Shown piece by piece: positions 9,084 through 17,380 of a stretch of DNA of 64,000 bases. The notes under the pieces are model-generated. The model saw only the letters and a program-made list of their open reading frames with translations. It did not search any database and had not been told where the DNA came from. A program made the position numbers and the translations under genes. Position 1 is the stretch's first letter, and every line of letters begins with the position of its first letter. Source of the DNA: Limosilactobacillus balticus (GTDB lineage Bacteria > Bacillota > Bacilli > Lactobacillales > Lactobacillaceae); NCBI RefSeq assembly GCF_014145615.1, contig NZ_JACIVH010000042.1, forward strand, positions 326,121 to 390,120, written 5' to 3'.

Positions 9084-9992
9084 ATGGAACAATGGTTGCC
9101 ACGTCAGCCATTAATCTTGACACCAACTATTCCATTGATGTGGACAGTGGGATGGCTTTGTACAATGTCAGCATATATTATTTTAGGTGGCCAACCACCA
9201 TCCCCCAATCAGTTGCAGGACTCTGTTTTACTGGTTTCAGCTGTTATTTTAGTGATGAACATTTATAACCTAATACTAATTTATCAACGAGTAGAAAAAT
9301 ATCGAAATCTTTCCACATATGCACCAAGGGCTTTGTTATTAGCTATTATTTTAATTATTTCAATTGTCTTAGCTTGGGGACAGCCCAAAGTAGTTTTAAT
9401 TCCTAACTACTTAAATATATGGGTCATGATATTTATTGTTTTAAATTGCTTGCAAGCTCTTTTGGGACAATTTTTTGCTCTCCTAGAACGGTCACAATCA
9501 CGTCAAAAATTTGCTTCGATGTATTGGCCTATAGTAGTTTTATGTACTGCCGGAATTGTAACTCCGCCAAGTTTAGAATTACATAATAGTTGGACTTTGC
9601 CATTTATTATTGCTGACTGCATTTTACTTATTTTCTTTATTTTAAGAAGTTGGCAAGAGGTACCTAGAATACTTATTAAAGTTCCAGCTAATAATAGTAT
9701 TATCTATGAACTGCTAGTTGGAATTAATCTTGCAACGATAATTTTAACAGTGGTGAGTGGAGTCCTTTTTATTATGTTTAGCTTTATTAATAATGAAATG
9801 AGCAGAGTGTCGGCGTCCTTTGCTCTTAGTCCAACAATAAATGGAATTAGTGGATTAATAATAGGAGCGATGCAACGGTATAATAATGATTATCGGTATG
9901 GACATGTAAAAGGACATCCACAAAGATATATTTATTGCGGAATTTTCCTGATGATTATTTTATTGGGACTGAGTTTCATTTTAAATGAATAG
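9084..9992 (+). CDS. polytopic membrane protein of unknown function
   Basis: 302 residues with about eight hydrophobic segments (for example around 17-36, 45-65, 80-98, 110-133 and near the C-terminus) and few charged loops. AAGGAGG sits 10 nt before ATG 9084, so the upstream in-frame TTG at 9051 is not used. I do not recognise the family. It stands alone just upstream of the glycerol/propanediol region. Confidence 0.7.
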   Translation: MEQWLPRQPLILTPTIPLMWTVGWLCTMSAYIILGGQPPSPNQLQDSVLLVSAVILVMNIYNLILIYQRVEKYRNLSTYAPRALLLAIILIISIVLAWGQPKVVLIPNYLNIWVMIFIVLNCLQALLGQFFALLERSQSRQKFASMYWPIVVLCTAGIVTPPSLELHNSWTLPFIIADCILLIFFILRSWQEVPRILIKVPANNSIIYELLVGINLATIILTVVSGVLFIMFSFINNEMSRVSASFALSPTINGISGLIIGAMQRYNNDYRYGHVKGHPQRYIYCGIFLMIILLGLSFILNE

Positions 9993-10115
9993 CTAATAAT
10001 TTCTGGTAAGGAACATGATTTTTTTGTGTATTAATTTGTAAAATATTGCCGTTATTGAACAGTTAATACAATAAAGACAATAAAATACATAATTAATGTG
10101 TTAGCATTATATGTA

Positions 10116-10130
10116 TAGAAAGCGCATACA
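10116..10130 (+). promoter_or_regulatory. cre-like box upstream of pduF
   Basis: TAGAAAGCGCATACA fits the catabolite-responsive element pattern WTGNAANCGNWNNCW with one mismatch. It lies 36 nt before the pduF ATG, close to possible -10 sequences (TATATG/TATAGA). CcpA binding is inferred from the consensus only. Confidence 0.5.
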
Positions 10131-10165
10131 ATTTGGAAATAATATAAAAAGGTTGGTGTTTAGAC

Positions 10166-10873
10166 ATGCATGGATTTATTGGCGAATTTTTTGGCACCAT
10201 GGTTTTAATCCTATTAGGAGCAGGATGTTGTGCTGGTAATAGTTTGAATAAAACATATGGAAAACAAAGTGGCTGGTGGTTTATCTGTATTTCATGGGGC
10301 TTAGCAGTTACAATGGGAGTTTATGTTGCCGGATTTCTGGGCTCATTAGGGCACTTAAATCCCGCTGTAACAATTCCCTTTGCAGTATTCGGATTATTCC
10401 CATGGAGTAATGTTATTCCTTACCTGCTAGGGCAATTTTTAGGTGCATTTGTTGGTGCAGTATTAGTAATTATTCAATTCTATCCACAATTTAAAGCTAC
10501 TCCAAATGAAGAAGAAGGAAATAATGTTGGTATTTTTGCTACTCGCCCAGCGATAAATAGTCCAATTTTTAACTTCTTCTCAGAAGTGATTGCAACTTTT
10601 GCATTTATTTTTGTACTCTTAAATCTTGGAAACTTTACGCAAGGTTTAAAGCCATTTATTGTAGGGATGGTTATTGCAGTTGTTGGTACTTGTCTTGGGA
10701 CAACCACTGGTTTCGCCTTAAATCCAGCCCGTGATTGGTCACCTCGATTAGCATATACTATTTTGCCAGTTCCTAATAAGGGCGTTTCAGAATGGTGGTA
10801 CGCATGGGTTCCAATGTGTGGCCCAATTGTTGGAGGTCTTCTTGCGTGTGCTTTACAAACGGCACTAGTTTAG
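10166..10873 (+). CDS. pduF: glycerol/propanediol uptake facilitator PduF (MIP family)
   Basis: 235 residues with six membrane helices and the two half-helix NPA motifs of aquaporins, 'LNPAVT' (Asn65) and 'LNPARDWSPR' (Asn186). The Asp after the second NPAR marks the glycerol-conducting subgroup. It lets glycerol or 1,2-propanediol diffuse into the cell. The position just before eutJ, pocR and the pdu operon supports the PduF call over a general GlpF. It is followed by its own terminator and preceded by a cre-like box. Confidence 0.88.
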   Translation: MHGFIGEFFGTMVLILLGAGCCAGNSLNKTYGKQSGWWFICISWGLAVTMGVYVAGFLGSLGHLNPAVTIPFAVFGLFPWSNVIPYLLGQFLGAFVGAVLVIIQFYPQFKATPNEEEGNNVGIFATRPAINSPIFNFFSEVIATFAFIFVLLNLGNFTQGLKPFIVGMVIAVVGTCLGTTTGFALNPARDWSPRLAYTILPVPNKGVSEWWYAWVPMCGPIVGGLLACALQTALV

Positions 10874-10886
10874 TAAACCTAGAAAA

Positions 10887-10913
10887 AAGGAGGCTAATTA
10901 ATATAGCCTCCTT
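10887..10913 (+). terminator. intrinsic terminator after pduF
   Basis: AAGGAGGCTA and its perfect complement TAGCCTCCTT around a 7-nt loop, with a weak T-rich tail. It separates pduF from eutJ, though it may be leaky. Confidence 0.7.
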
Positions 10914-10957
10914 ATTTAGTTTAAATAAAATATGAAATACCTCATAGGAGAAAATTA

Positions 10958-11791
10958 ATGAGAAAAGCATTTTTAAAAAGTAGTAATGAACAATTAAAAA
11001 AATTTGCCAAGATTGTTAATGGCGATAAGCCTTTACGTAAAATTTCGGTGGATGAAAAGCTAAAGGTCGGTGTAGATTTAGGGACTTCATCAATTGTTTT
11101 AACGGTACTTGATTCTAAAGACAGAATTGTATATGGGGCATATGAATATGATCATGCAGTTCAAGATGGTATTGTAGTTAATTTTATAGAGTCAGTTAAT
11201 ATTTTAAGACACTTAAAAGAAAAAACTGAGAAAGTATTAGGACGTGAACTTAAAACAGCTTGTGGTGCAATTCCGCCAAAGACAGGAGAGAAGAGTGCCA
11301 AAGTAGTTGCCAATGTTATCGAAGAAACTGGTTTGATTTGTACCGGTATTGAAGATGAACCAACAGCAGCTGCCAAGTTCTTAAGCTTATCAAATGGAAC
11401 TGTTGTGGATATTGGAGGAGGAACGACCGGTATAAGTGTTTTTAGGGATAGCAAGCTAATTCATGTTGTTGATGAGGCAACCGGTGGATTTCATATGACG
11501 CTTGTTCTTGGGGGAAGGTATAAAATAAAAAATGATGAGGCGGAGAAATTAAAGCGTAATAAGGACAAAGAATCTGAAGTATACGCTGTTATTAAACCAG
11601 TAGTGGAGAAGATGGCAGCAATTGTTCAGAATATGGGATCTGAAATTATTGATCCAGTTATAGTTGTGGGAGGTGCGACTAACTTTACTGAATTCACAAC
11701 AACTTTTAGTAAAGATTTAAAGCGTAAAGTTTATAAACCACTTTATCCTCAATTTGTAACGCCATTAGGGATTGCAATGTTTGATAATTAA
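10958..11791 (+). CDS. eutJ: EutJ-like Hsp70/actin-fold chaperone
   Basis: 277 residues with the actin/Hsp70 ATPase signatures 'VGVDLGTSS' (37-45) and 'VVDIGGGTTG' (149-158), plus 'PVIVVGGATN' near the C-terminus. Length and pattern match EutJ of ethanolamine-utilisation loci; pdu loci of lactobacilli also carry it. The proposed role is as a chaperone for microcompartment enzymes, but its client is not established. GGAG lies before the ATG. It is transcribed towards pocR, with a large hairpin between them. Confidence 0.82.
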   Translation: MRKAFLKSSNEQLKKFAKIVNGDKPLRKISVDEKLKVGVDLGTSSIVLTVLDSKDRIVYGAYEYDHAVQDGIVVNFIESVNILRHLKEKTEKVLGRELKTACGAIPPKTGEKSAKVVANVIEETGLICTGIEDEPTAAAKFLSLSNGTVVDIGGGTTGISVFRDSKLIHVVDEATGGFHMTLVLGGRYKIKNDEAEKLKRNKDKESEVYAVIKPVVEKMAAIVQNMGSEIIDPVIVVGGATNFTEFTTTFSKDLKRKVYKPLYPQFVTPLGIAMFDN

Positions 11792-11800
11792 AATAAATAA

Positions 11801-11965
11801 GAGGCTGAGAAACCAACCCCTTTGTTGTTTAAGTGTAAACTGCCAAAACGCAGTCGACGTCTGGATTCTGGGCGTTGATTTATCAGCGTTCAGAATCCAG
11901 AGATCCTTGAGGGAGTGGGACTAAAAAGCTTGCTTGCGTGTTTTTTAGTCCTACTCCCTTTAATT
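11801..11965. repeat. intergenic repeat-like element with two hairpins between eutJ and pocR
   Basis: It begins GAGGCTGAGA, a decamer also found at 63824 in another intergenic hairpin. It contains a 20-bp imperfect inverted repeat at 11860-11901 built on TCTGGATTCTG/CAGAATCCAGA, then a terminator-like hairpin at 11909-11960. No ORF of note is seen. Confidence 0.55.
11909..11960. terminator. bidirectional terminator between eutJ and pocR
   Basis: An inverted repeat whose arms are GAGGGAGTGGGACTAAAAAG and TTTTTTAGTCCTACTCCCTT, with about 12 nt in the loop. Position between convergent genes and U-rich right side fit a shared terminator. Confidence 0.75.
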
Positions 11966-13045
11966 TTAAATAATTTTTTCAGTATAAATCCATTGAATTA
12001 CTGAACGATCAAATACATTAATTTCACTAGCTGGAATAATAGGTTGAGAACAATCTACTGTATAAACCCAGCCTGCTTTATTACTAACATCATTCAGATC
12101 ATTTATTGAATAGATATATGGATATCCATTCAAATCACGGGCCTTAAAGGAAATATCGTTTTTATTGAAAAAATCTTTTGAGATTTCGTAAACGGATTTA
12201 TTTGAGCGCCATTGTAAATCTCTCGGAATAGTATAGATTTTTTTTATTGCGGAATTATATTTTCGATATTTTGATGGTGTCATTCCTACTTTTTGCTTGA
12301 AAATTTTAGTGAAGTAACTTGTCTGCGAGAAACCAACTTGATGAGCCAATTTATTAATTGGTGTATTTGAAAAAATTAATTTTTCTTGAGCAAGTGCAAT
12401 TTTTTGGAGATTTATATAGTTAATAAAATTGTCATTAAAATAATTTTTAAAGATTCGACTTAAGTATGATGGTGAGAGATAGATCCTCTGAGAAACGTTT
12501 TCTAAAGTAAGCGATTTTTCTAAATTGGAATTAATGTATTTAAGCGCCATGGTTATATTTTTTTCAATATCACTTAGAGCACCATCATTTCTGTTATTGA
12601 AAATAGGAGGATTAGCAATATTAGTTATTGAATCATCTTCGGAAATATTCAGAATCCCATTAAGAACTTTGATTAGTGAACTTAGTTTAGGGGCCTCAAA
12701 TGGAGTAAGAACAATTATGCGGTCATTAGAACTGTCAATAAACTTTTTGCAAGAAATTTCAATATATTTGCTACATAAATCAATAGCATCAGATTCTATG
12801 TGTGATTCATCAAGAACGAAGAAACCACTTAAAGATGAATTTATAACTAATGGAAAAACAAAGTAATTTTTAAAATCAAGTTTTCGTAAATGTTCAAGGG
12901 AAATATTTGGGTCAAAAAGAAGGGTATTGCAGTCAACAATTGCTCCAGTAATGCTTGTGAAAATTATATTATTATTAGTTATTTCTTGAAATGTTTTTGT
13001 TACCTTTTGAATGTCATTTAAGAATTTTGAAGAATATTCGTACAT
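11966..13045 (-). CDS. pocR: PocR, AraC-family activator with C-terminal DUF4430-like domain
   Basis: 359 residues in three parts. Residues 1-130 or so match a PocR-type ligand-sensing domain. Residues 165-262 are a double helix-turn-helix AraC domain ('LENVSQRIYLSPSYLSRIF' and 'NKLAHQVGFSQTSYFTKIF'). Residues about 283-356 form an extra domain with 'GYPYIYSIND', 'GWVYTVDC' and 'VIQWIYTE', which matches the DUF4430 (transcobalamin-like) pattern. PocR activates pdu and cob genes in response to propanediol in enterobacteria; the same role is likely here. It is divergent from pduA across a 253-nt region. Confidence 0.88.
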   Translation of the reverse strand: MYEYSSKFLNDIQKVTKTFQEITNNNIIFTSITGAIVDCNTLLFDPNISLEHLRKLDFKNYFVFPLVINSSLSGFFVLDESHIESDAIDLCSKYIEISCKKFIDSSNDRIIVLTPFEAPKLSSLIKVLNGILNISEDDSITNIANPPIFNNRNDGALSDIEKNITMALKYINSNLEKSLTLENVSQRIYLSPSYLSRIFKNYFNDNFINYINLQKIALAQEKLIFSNTPINKLAHQVGFSQTSYFTKIFKQKVGMTPSKYRKYNSAIKKIYTIPRDLQWRSNKSVYEISKDFFNKNDISFKARDLNGYPYIYSINDLNDVSNKAGWVYTVDCSQPIIPASEINVFDRSVIQWIYTEKII

Positions 13046-13217
13046 TTGAATTTCGCCTACTTTTTTACCATTTTTTAAGGATTAATGCCGTTTACCTCTA
13101 TATATTAGCATACATTTACACATGAAAATGCTTTCTTGTAAATTTTGTGATACATAATAATAAATTATTGTTCTTTTTAAGTATCATACAATTTTTAAGA
13201 TAATATATCATAAATCT

Positions 13218-13237
13218 CATGTTATAAAATTAACATG
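13218..13237. promoter_or_regulatory. perfect inverted repeat over the putative pduA -10
   Basis: CATGTTA and TAACATG around TAAAAT. The sequence contains TATAAA, the best -10 candidate of the pduA promoter. No good -35 lies 17 nt upstream, which suits an activator-dependent promoter. It could be an operator or an alternate RNA structure. Confidence 0.4.
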
Positions 13238-13244
13238 TACCGAA

Positions 13245-13259
13245 TTGTAAGCGATTTCT
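13245..13259 (+). promoter_or_regulatory. cre-like box upstream of pduA
   Basis: TTGTAAGCGATTTCT matches the pattern WTGNAANCGNWNNCW at every fixed position. It lies just downstream of the putative -10 and about 40 nt before the pduA start, where CcpA would block transcription. Confidence 0.6.
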
Positions 13260-13298
13260 AATTATCGCTATTTGTTTTTATACTTAGGAGGCATTCTT

Positions 13299-13580
13299 AT
13301 GGGACAAGAAGCACTTGGTTTAATTGAAACCGAAGGACTTGTAGCTTCAATCGAAGCTGCTGACGCAATGGTAAAAGCTGCTAATGTTAAATTAATTGGT
13401 CAAGAAAAGATTGGTCATGGATTAGTAACAGTAATGGTTCGTGGAGATGTTGGAGCTGTTAAGGCTTCTGTTGACGCCGGAGTACAAGCTGCCGAAAATA
13501 TTGGAGAAGTCGTTTCGAGTTACGTAATTCCTCGTCCTCAATCTGAAGTTGATAAGCTCTTACCACATCATGGAGAATAA
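13299..13580 (+). CDS. pduA: microcompartment shell protein PduA (BMC-H)
   Basis: 93 residues, a single BMC domain that forms hexameric shell tiles. '[24 protein letters not shown]' (two adjoining motifs) is the canonical N-terminus. At the central pore the sequence reads 'KIGHGLVT', so residue 40 is His where the paralogue PduJ here, and PduA of Salmonella, have Ser. AGGAGG precedes ATG 13299, so the longer TTG-initiated frame at 13272 is not used. First gene of the pdu operon, separated from pduB by a hairpin. Confidence 0.93.
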   Translation: MGQEALGLIETEGLVASIEAADAMVKAANVKLIGQEKIGHGLVTVMVRGDVGAVKASVDAGVQAAENIGEVVSSYVIPRPQSEVDKLLPHHGE

Positions 13581-13592
13581 TTTATAAAAATT

Positions 13593-13641
13593 AAAGCCCT
13601 TATACAGACGGCTAGGTACAGGAATCTGTATTAAGAGCTTT
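13593..13641 (+). other. intercistronic hairpin between pduA and pduB
   Basis: AAAGCCCTTATACAGA and TCTGTATTAAGAGCTTT pair with one bulge and one mismatch to form a stem of about 16 bp with a 16-nt loop. The right arm motif TTAAGAGCTTT recurs at once (13646-13656). There is no T tract, so it may be an mRNA processing or stability element rather than a terminator. Confidence 0.55.
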
Positions 13642-13676
13642 ATTGTTAAGAGCTTTTATAGTCAGGAGGAAAAATA

Positions 13677-14393
13677 ATGCATGATTTTCTGAATTCTACT
13701 AGTACTGTTCCAGAGTTTGTTGGTGCTAGCGAAATTGGAGATACAATTGGAATGGTAATTCCGAGAGTTGACCAACAGCTATTAGATAAATTACATGTTA
13801 CAAAACAGTACAAGACTTTAGGTATTTTGAGTGATCGTACTGGTGCTGGCCCACAAATTATGGCAATGGATGAAGGAATTAAGGCCACTAACATGGAATG
13901 TATTGATGTTGAATGGCCACGTGATACTAAAGGTGGAGGAGGCCATGGATGTTTAATTATCATTGGTGGTGATGATCCGGCAGATGCCCGCCAAGCTATT
14001 CGGGTTGCACTTGATAATCTTCATCGTACATTTGGTGATGTTTATAACGCCAAAACAGGTCACCTTGAATTACAATTTACAGCTCGTGCTGCAGGTGCTG
14101 CACATCTTGGATTAGGTGCAGTTGAAGGGAAAGCATTTGGTTTGATTTGTGGTTGTCCTTCCGGAATTGGCGTTGTAATGGGAGATAAGGCTTTAAAGAC
14201 TGCTGGTGTTGAACCGCTTAACTTTACTTCACCAAGTCATGGTACAAGTTTCTCTAACGAAGGTTGCCTAACTATTACCGGTGACTCAGGGGCTGTTCGT
14301 CAAGCTGTTATGGCTGGACGTGAAGTAGGATTAAAGTTATTGTCACAGTTTGGTGAAGAACCAGTTAATGATTTCCCATCATACATTAAGTAG
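13677..14393 (+). CDS. pduB: microcompartment shell protein PduB (tandem BMC, BMC-T)
   Basis: 238 residues with two BMC repeats, giving trimers that mimic a hexamer. Typical pieces are 'EFVGASEIGDTIGMVIPRVD' at the N-terminus, 'DTKGGGGHGCLIIIGG' in the first repeat and 'EGKAFGLICGCPSGIGVVMG' in the second. Published structures of this PduB family show a gated pore and glycerol bound to the shell. CAGGAGG is well spaced before the ATG. Confidence 0.93.
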   Translation: MHDFLNSTSTVPEFVGASEIGDTIGMVIPRVDQQLLDKLHVTKQYKTLGILSDRTGAGPQIMAMDEGIKATNMECIDVEWPRDTKGGGGHGCLIIIGGDDPADARQAIRVALDNLHRTFGDVYNAKTGHLELQFTARAAGAAHLGLGAVEGKAFGLICGCPSGIGVVMGDKALKTAGVEPLNFTSPSHGTSFSNEGCLTITGDSGAVRQAVMAGREVGLKLLSQFGEEPVNDFPSYIK

Positions 14394-14417
14394 ATCTAAA
14401 AGGAGGACTACTTTATT

Positions 14418-16094
14418 ATGAAACGTCAAAAACGATTTGAAGAACTAGAAAAACGGCCAATTCATCAAGATACATTTGTTAAAGAATGGCCAGAAGAAGG
14501 TTTCGTTGCAATGATGGGCCCAAATGACCCTAAGCCTAGTGTAAAAGTTGAAAATGGCAAGATCGTAGAGATGGATGGTAAAAAGCTCGAAGATTTTGAC
14601 TTGATTGACTTGTACATTGCTAAGTATGGAATCAATGTTGATAACGTTGAAAAAGTTATGAATATGGATTCTACAAAGATTGCACGGATGCTTGTTGATC
14701 CTAATGTTTCTCGTGATGAAATTATTGAAATTACATCAGCTTTGACTCCTGCTAAGGCTGAAGAGATCATCAGTAAACTTGATTTTGGTGAAATGATTAT
14801 GGCTATCAAGAAGATGCGTCCACGCCGTAAGCCTGATAACCAATGTCACGTTACCAACACTGTTGATAATCCAGTTCAAATTGCTGCTGATGCTGCCGAT
14901 GCTGCTCTTCGTGGATTCCCAGAACAAGAAACCACGACAGCTGTGGCACGTTATGCACCATTTAATGCTATTTCAATTTTAATTGGGGCACAGACAGGTC
15001 GTCCTGGTGTATTGACACAATGCTCTGTTGAAGAAGCTACTGAATTGCAATTAGGTATGCGTGGTTTTACCGCATATGCCGAAACCATTTCAGTTTACGG
15101 TACTGACCGTGTATTTACCGATGGTGACGATACTCCATGGTCTAAAGGATTCCTTGCATCATGTTATGCATCACGTGGTTTGAAGATGCGGTTTACTTCA
15201 GGTGCCGGTTCAGAAGTTTTGATGGGTTACCCAGAAGGGAAGTCAATGTTATATCTTGAAGCACGTTGTATTTTACTTACCAAGGCTTCAGGTGTTCAAG
15301 GGCTTCAAAATGGTGCCGTAAGTTGTATTGAAATTCCAGGTGCTGTTCCTAACGGTATCCGGGAAGTTCTTGGTGAAAACCTATTATGTATGATGTGTGA
15401 TATTGAATGTGCTTCTGGTTGTGACCAAGCATACTCACACTCAGATATGCGGCGGACTGAACGGTTTATTGGTCAATTTATTGCCGGTACTGATTACATT
15501 AACTCTGGTTACTCATCAACTCCTAACTACGATAATACATTCGCTGGTTCAAACACTGATGCAATGGACTACGACGACATGTATGTTATGGAACGTGACT
15601 TAGGTCAATACTATGGTATTCATCCAGTTCAAGAAGAAACAATTATTAAGGCTCGTAATAAGGCTGCTAAAGCCCTTCAAGCAGTATTTGAAGATCTTGG
15701 ATTACCAAAGATTACTGATGAAGAAGTAGAAGCAGCAACATATGCTAACACTCATGATGACATGCCAAAGCGTGACATGGTTGCAGATATGAAGGCTGCT
15801 CAAGATATGATGGATCGTGGAATTACTGCTATTGATATTATCAAGGCATTGTACAACCATGGATTTAAGGATGTTGCTGAAGCAATCTTGAACCTTCAAA
15901 AACAAAAAGTTGTTGGTGATTACCTTCAAACATCTTCTATTTTTGATAAAGATTGGAACATCACTTCTGCTGTTAACGACGGAAATGATTACCAAGGACC
16001 AGGTACTGGATATCGTCTATATGAAGACAAGGAAGAATGGGATCGGATTAAAGACTTACCATTCGCCCTTGATCCAGAACACTTGGAACTGTAG
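14418..16094 (+). CDS. pduC: diol/glycerol dehydratase large subunit PduC
   Basis: 558 residues, full length for the B12-dependent propanediol/glycerol dehydratase alpha subunit. It forms the TIM barrel where the substrate, a metal ion and the adenosylcobalamin radical meet. Family segments include 'GFVAMMGPNDPKPS', 'EEATELQLGMRGFTAYAETI', 'FTSGAGSEVLMGYPEGKSML' and 'DIECASGCDQAYSHSDMRRT'. AAAGGAGG precedes the ATG. The protein dehydrates glycerol to 3-hydroxypropionaldehyde (reuterin) and 1,2-propanediol to propanal together with PduD and PduE. Confidence 0.96.
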   Translation: MKRQKRFEELEKRPIHQDTFVKEWPEEGFVAMMGPNDPKPSVKVENGKIVEMDGKKLEDFDLIDLYIAKYGINVDNVEKVMNMDSTKIARMLVDPNVSRDEIIEITSALTPAKAEEIISKLDFGEMIMAIKKMRPRRKPDNQCHVTNTVDNPVQIAADAADAALRGFPEQETTTAVARYAPFNAISILIGAQTGRPGVLTQCSVEEATELQLGMRGFTAYAETISVYGTDRVFTDGDDTPWSKGFLASCYASRGLKMRFTSGAGSEVLMGYPEGKSMLYLEARCILLTKASGVQGLQNGAVSCIEIPGAVPNGIREVLGENLLCMMCDIECASGCDQAYSHSDMRRTERFIGQFIAGTDYINSGYSSTPNYDNTFAGSNTDAMDYDDMYVMERDLGQYYGIHPVQEETIIKARNKAAKALQAVFEDLGLPKITDEEVEAATYANTHDDMPKRDMVADMKAAQDMMDRGITAIDIIKALYNHGFKDVAEAILNLQKQKVVGDYLQTSSIFDKDWNITSAVNDGNDYQGPGTGYRLYEDKEEWDRIKDLPFALDPEHLEL

Positions 16095-16111
16095 AGAGGG
16101 GGTAATCTGTT

Positions 16112-16822
16112 ATGGCTGATATTGATGAAAACTTATTACGGAAAATCGTTAAAGAAGTTTTAAGTGAAACTAATCAAATCGATACTAAGATTGACTTTGA
16201 TAAAAGTAATGACAGCACTGCAACAGCAACTCAAGAGGTTCAACAGCCAAATAGTAAAGCTGTTCCAGAAAAGAAACTTGACTGGTTCCAACCAGTTGGA
16301 GAAGCAAAGCCTGGATATTCTAAGGATGAAGTTGTAATTGCAGTCGGACCTGCATTCGCAACAGTTCTTGATAAGACAGAGACTGGTATTCCTCATAAAG
16401 AAGTGCTTCGTCAAGTTATTGCTGGTATTGAAGAAGAAGGACTTAAGGCTCGGGTAGTTAAAGTGTACCGGAGTTCAGATGTAGCATTCTGTGCTGTCCA
16501 GGGTGATCACCTTTCTGGTTCAGGAATTGCTATTGGTATCCAATCAAAGGGTACGACAGTTATTCACCAAAAGGATCAAGATCCTCTTGGTAACCTCGAA
16601 TTATTCCCACAAGCTCCAGTGCTTACTCCCGAAACTTATCGTGCAATTGGTAAGAATGCTGCTATGTATGCTAAAGGTGAATCTCCAGAACCAGTTCCAG
16701 CTAAAAACGATCAACTTGCTCGTATTCACTATCAAGCTATTTCAGCAATTATGCACATTCGTGAAACTCACCAAGTTGTTGTTGGGAAGCCTGAAGAAGA
16801 AATTAAAGTTACGTTTGACTAA
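16112..16822 (+). CDS. pduD: diol/glycerol dehydratase medium subunit PduD
   Basis: 236 residues. The beta subunit helps bind cobalamin. The first 18 residues ('[16 protein letters not shown]') form an amphipathic helix typical of microcompartment-targeting peptides, followed by a Ser/Thr/Gln-rich linker to about residue 45. The body starts around '[20 protein letters not shown]' and includes '[19 protein letters not shown]'. GAGGGGG precedes the ATG. Gene order pduC-D-E is canonical. Confidence 0.95.
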   Translation: MADIDENLLRKIVKEVLSETNQIDTKIDFDKSNDSTATATQEVQQPNSKAVPEKKLDWFQPVGEAKPGYSKDEVVIAVGPAFATVLDKTETGIPHKEVLRQVIAGIEEEGLKARVVKVYRSSDVAFCAVQGDHLSGSGIAIGIQSKGTTVIHQKDQDPLGNLELFPQAPVLTPETYRAIGKNAAMYAKGESPEPVPAKNDQLARIHYQAISAIMHIRETHQVVVGKPEEEIKVTFD

Positions 16823-16831
16823 GGAGGCATA

Positions 16832-17350
16832 ATGATGAGTGAAGTTGATGATTTAGTAGCAAAGATCATGGCTCAAATGGGAAATGGTTCATCTTCTGAT
16901 AGTTCTACAGGTACTTCTACTACAAGTGCTGATAAAGAAATGACAGCAGATGATTATCCGCTTTATCAAAAGCATCGTGATTTAGTAAAAACACCGAAAG
17001 GACACAATCTTAATGAAATTACTTTACAAAAAGTTGTAAATAACCAGGTTGATCCTAAAGAATTGCGTATTACACCAGAAGCCTTAAAACTTCAAGGTGA
17101 AATTGCAGCTAATGCTGGCCGTCCAGCTATTCAAAAGAATCTTCAACGAGCTGCAGAATTAACACGAGTACCTGACGAACGTGTTCTTGAAATGTATGAT
17201 GCATTGCGTCCTTTCCGTTCAACTAAGCAAGAATTATTGGATATTGCAAAGGAATTACGGGACAAGTATGACGCTAATGTTTGCGCAGCATGGTTTGAAG
17301 AAGCTGCAGATTATTATGAAAGTCGTAAGAAGCTAAAAGGCGATAACTAA
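16832..17350 (+). CDS. pduE: diol/glycerol dehydratase small subunit PduE
   Basis: 172 residues, gamma subunit of the dehydratase. The N-terminus 'SEVDDLVAKIMAQMGNGS' is another targeting-helix-like segment followed by a low-complexity Ser/Thr linker. The body holds 'DYPLYQKHRDLVKTPKGH' and 'LRPFRSTKQELLDIAKELR', as in the family. AAGGAGG lies before two adjacent ATG codons (16832 and 16835), and either can be the start. Confidence 0.94.
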   Translation: MMSEVDDLVAKIMAQMGNGSSSDSSTGTSTTSADKEMTADDYPLYQKHRDLVKTPKGHNLNEITLQKVVNNQVDPKELRITPEALKLQGEIAANAGRPAIQKNLQRAAELTRVPDERVLEMYDALRPFRSTKQELLDIAKELRDKYDANVCAAWFEEAADYYESRKKLKGDN

Positions 17351-17380
17351 GCTTTTTAGTCAGAGTAGGGAGTTTTATAT

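Noticed and set aside
11161..11454. 97-codon minus-strand frame inside eutJ
   Set aside because: Fully antisense to a conserved ATPase gene, no RBS and no recognisable domain.
14465..15995. Open frames on the minus strand and other frames inside pduC
   Set aside because: They overlap a well-supported gene, lack ribosome binding sites and have low-complexity translations, as expected for shadows of AT-rich coding DNA.
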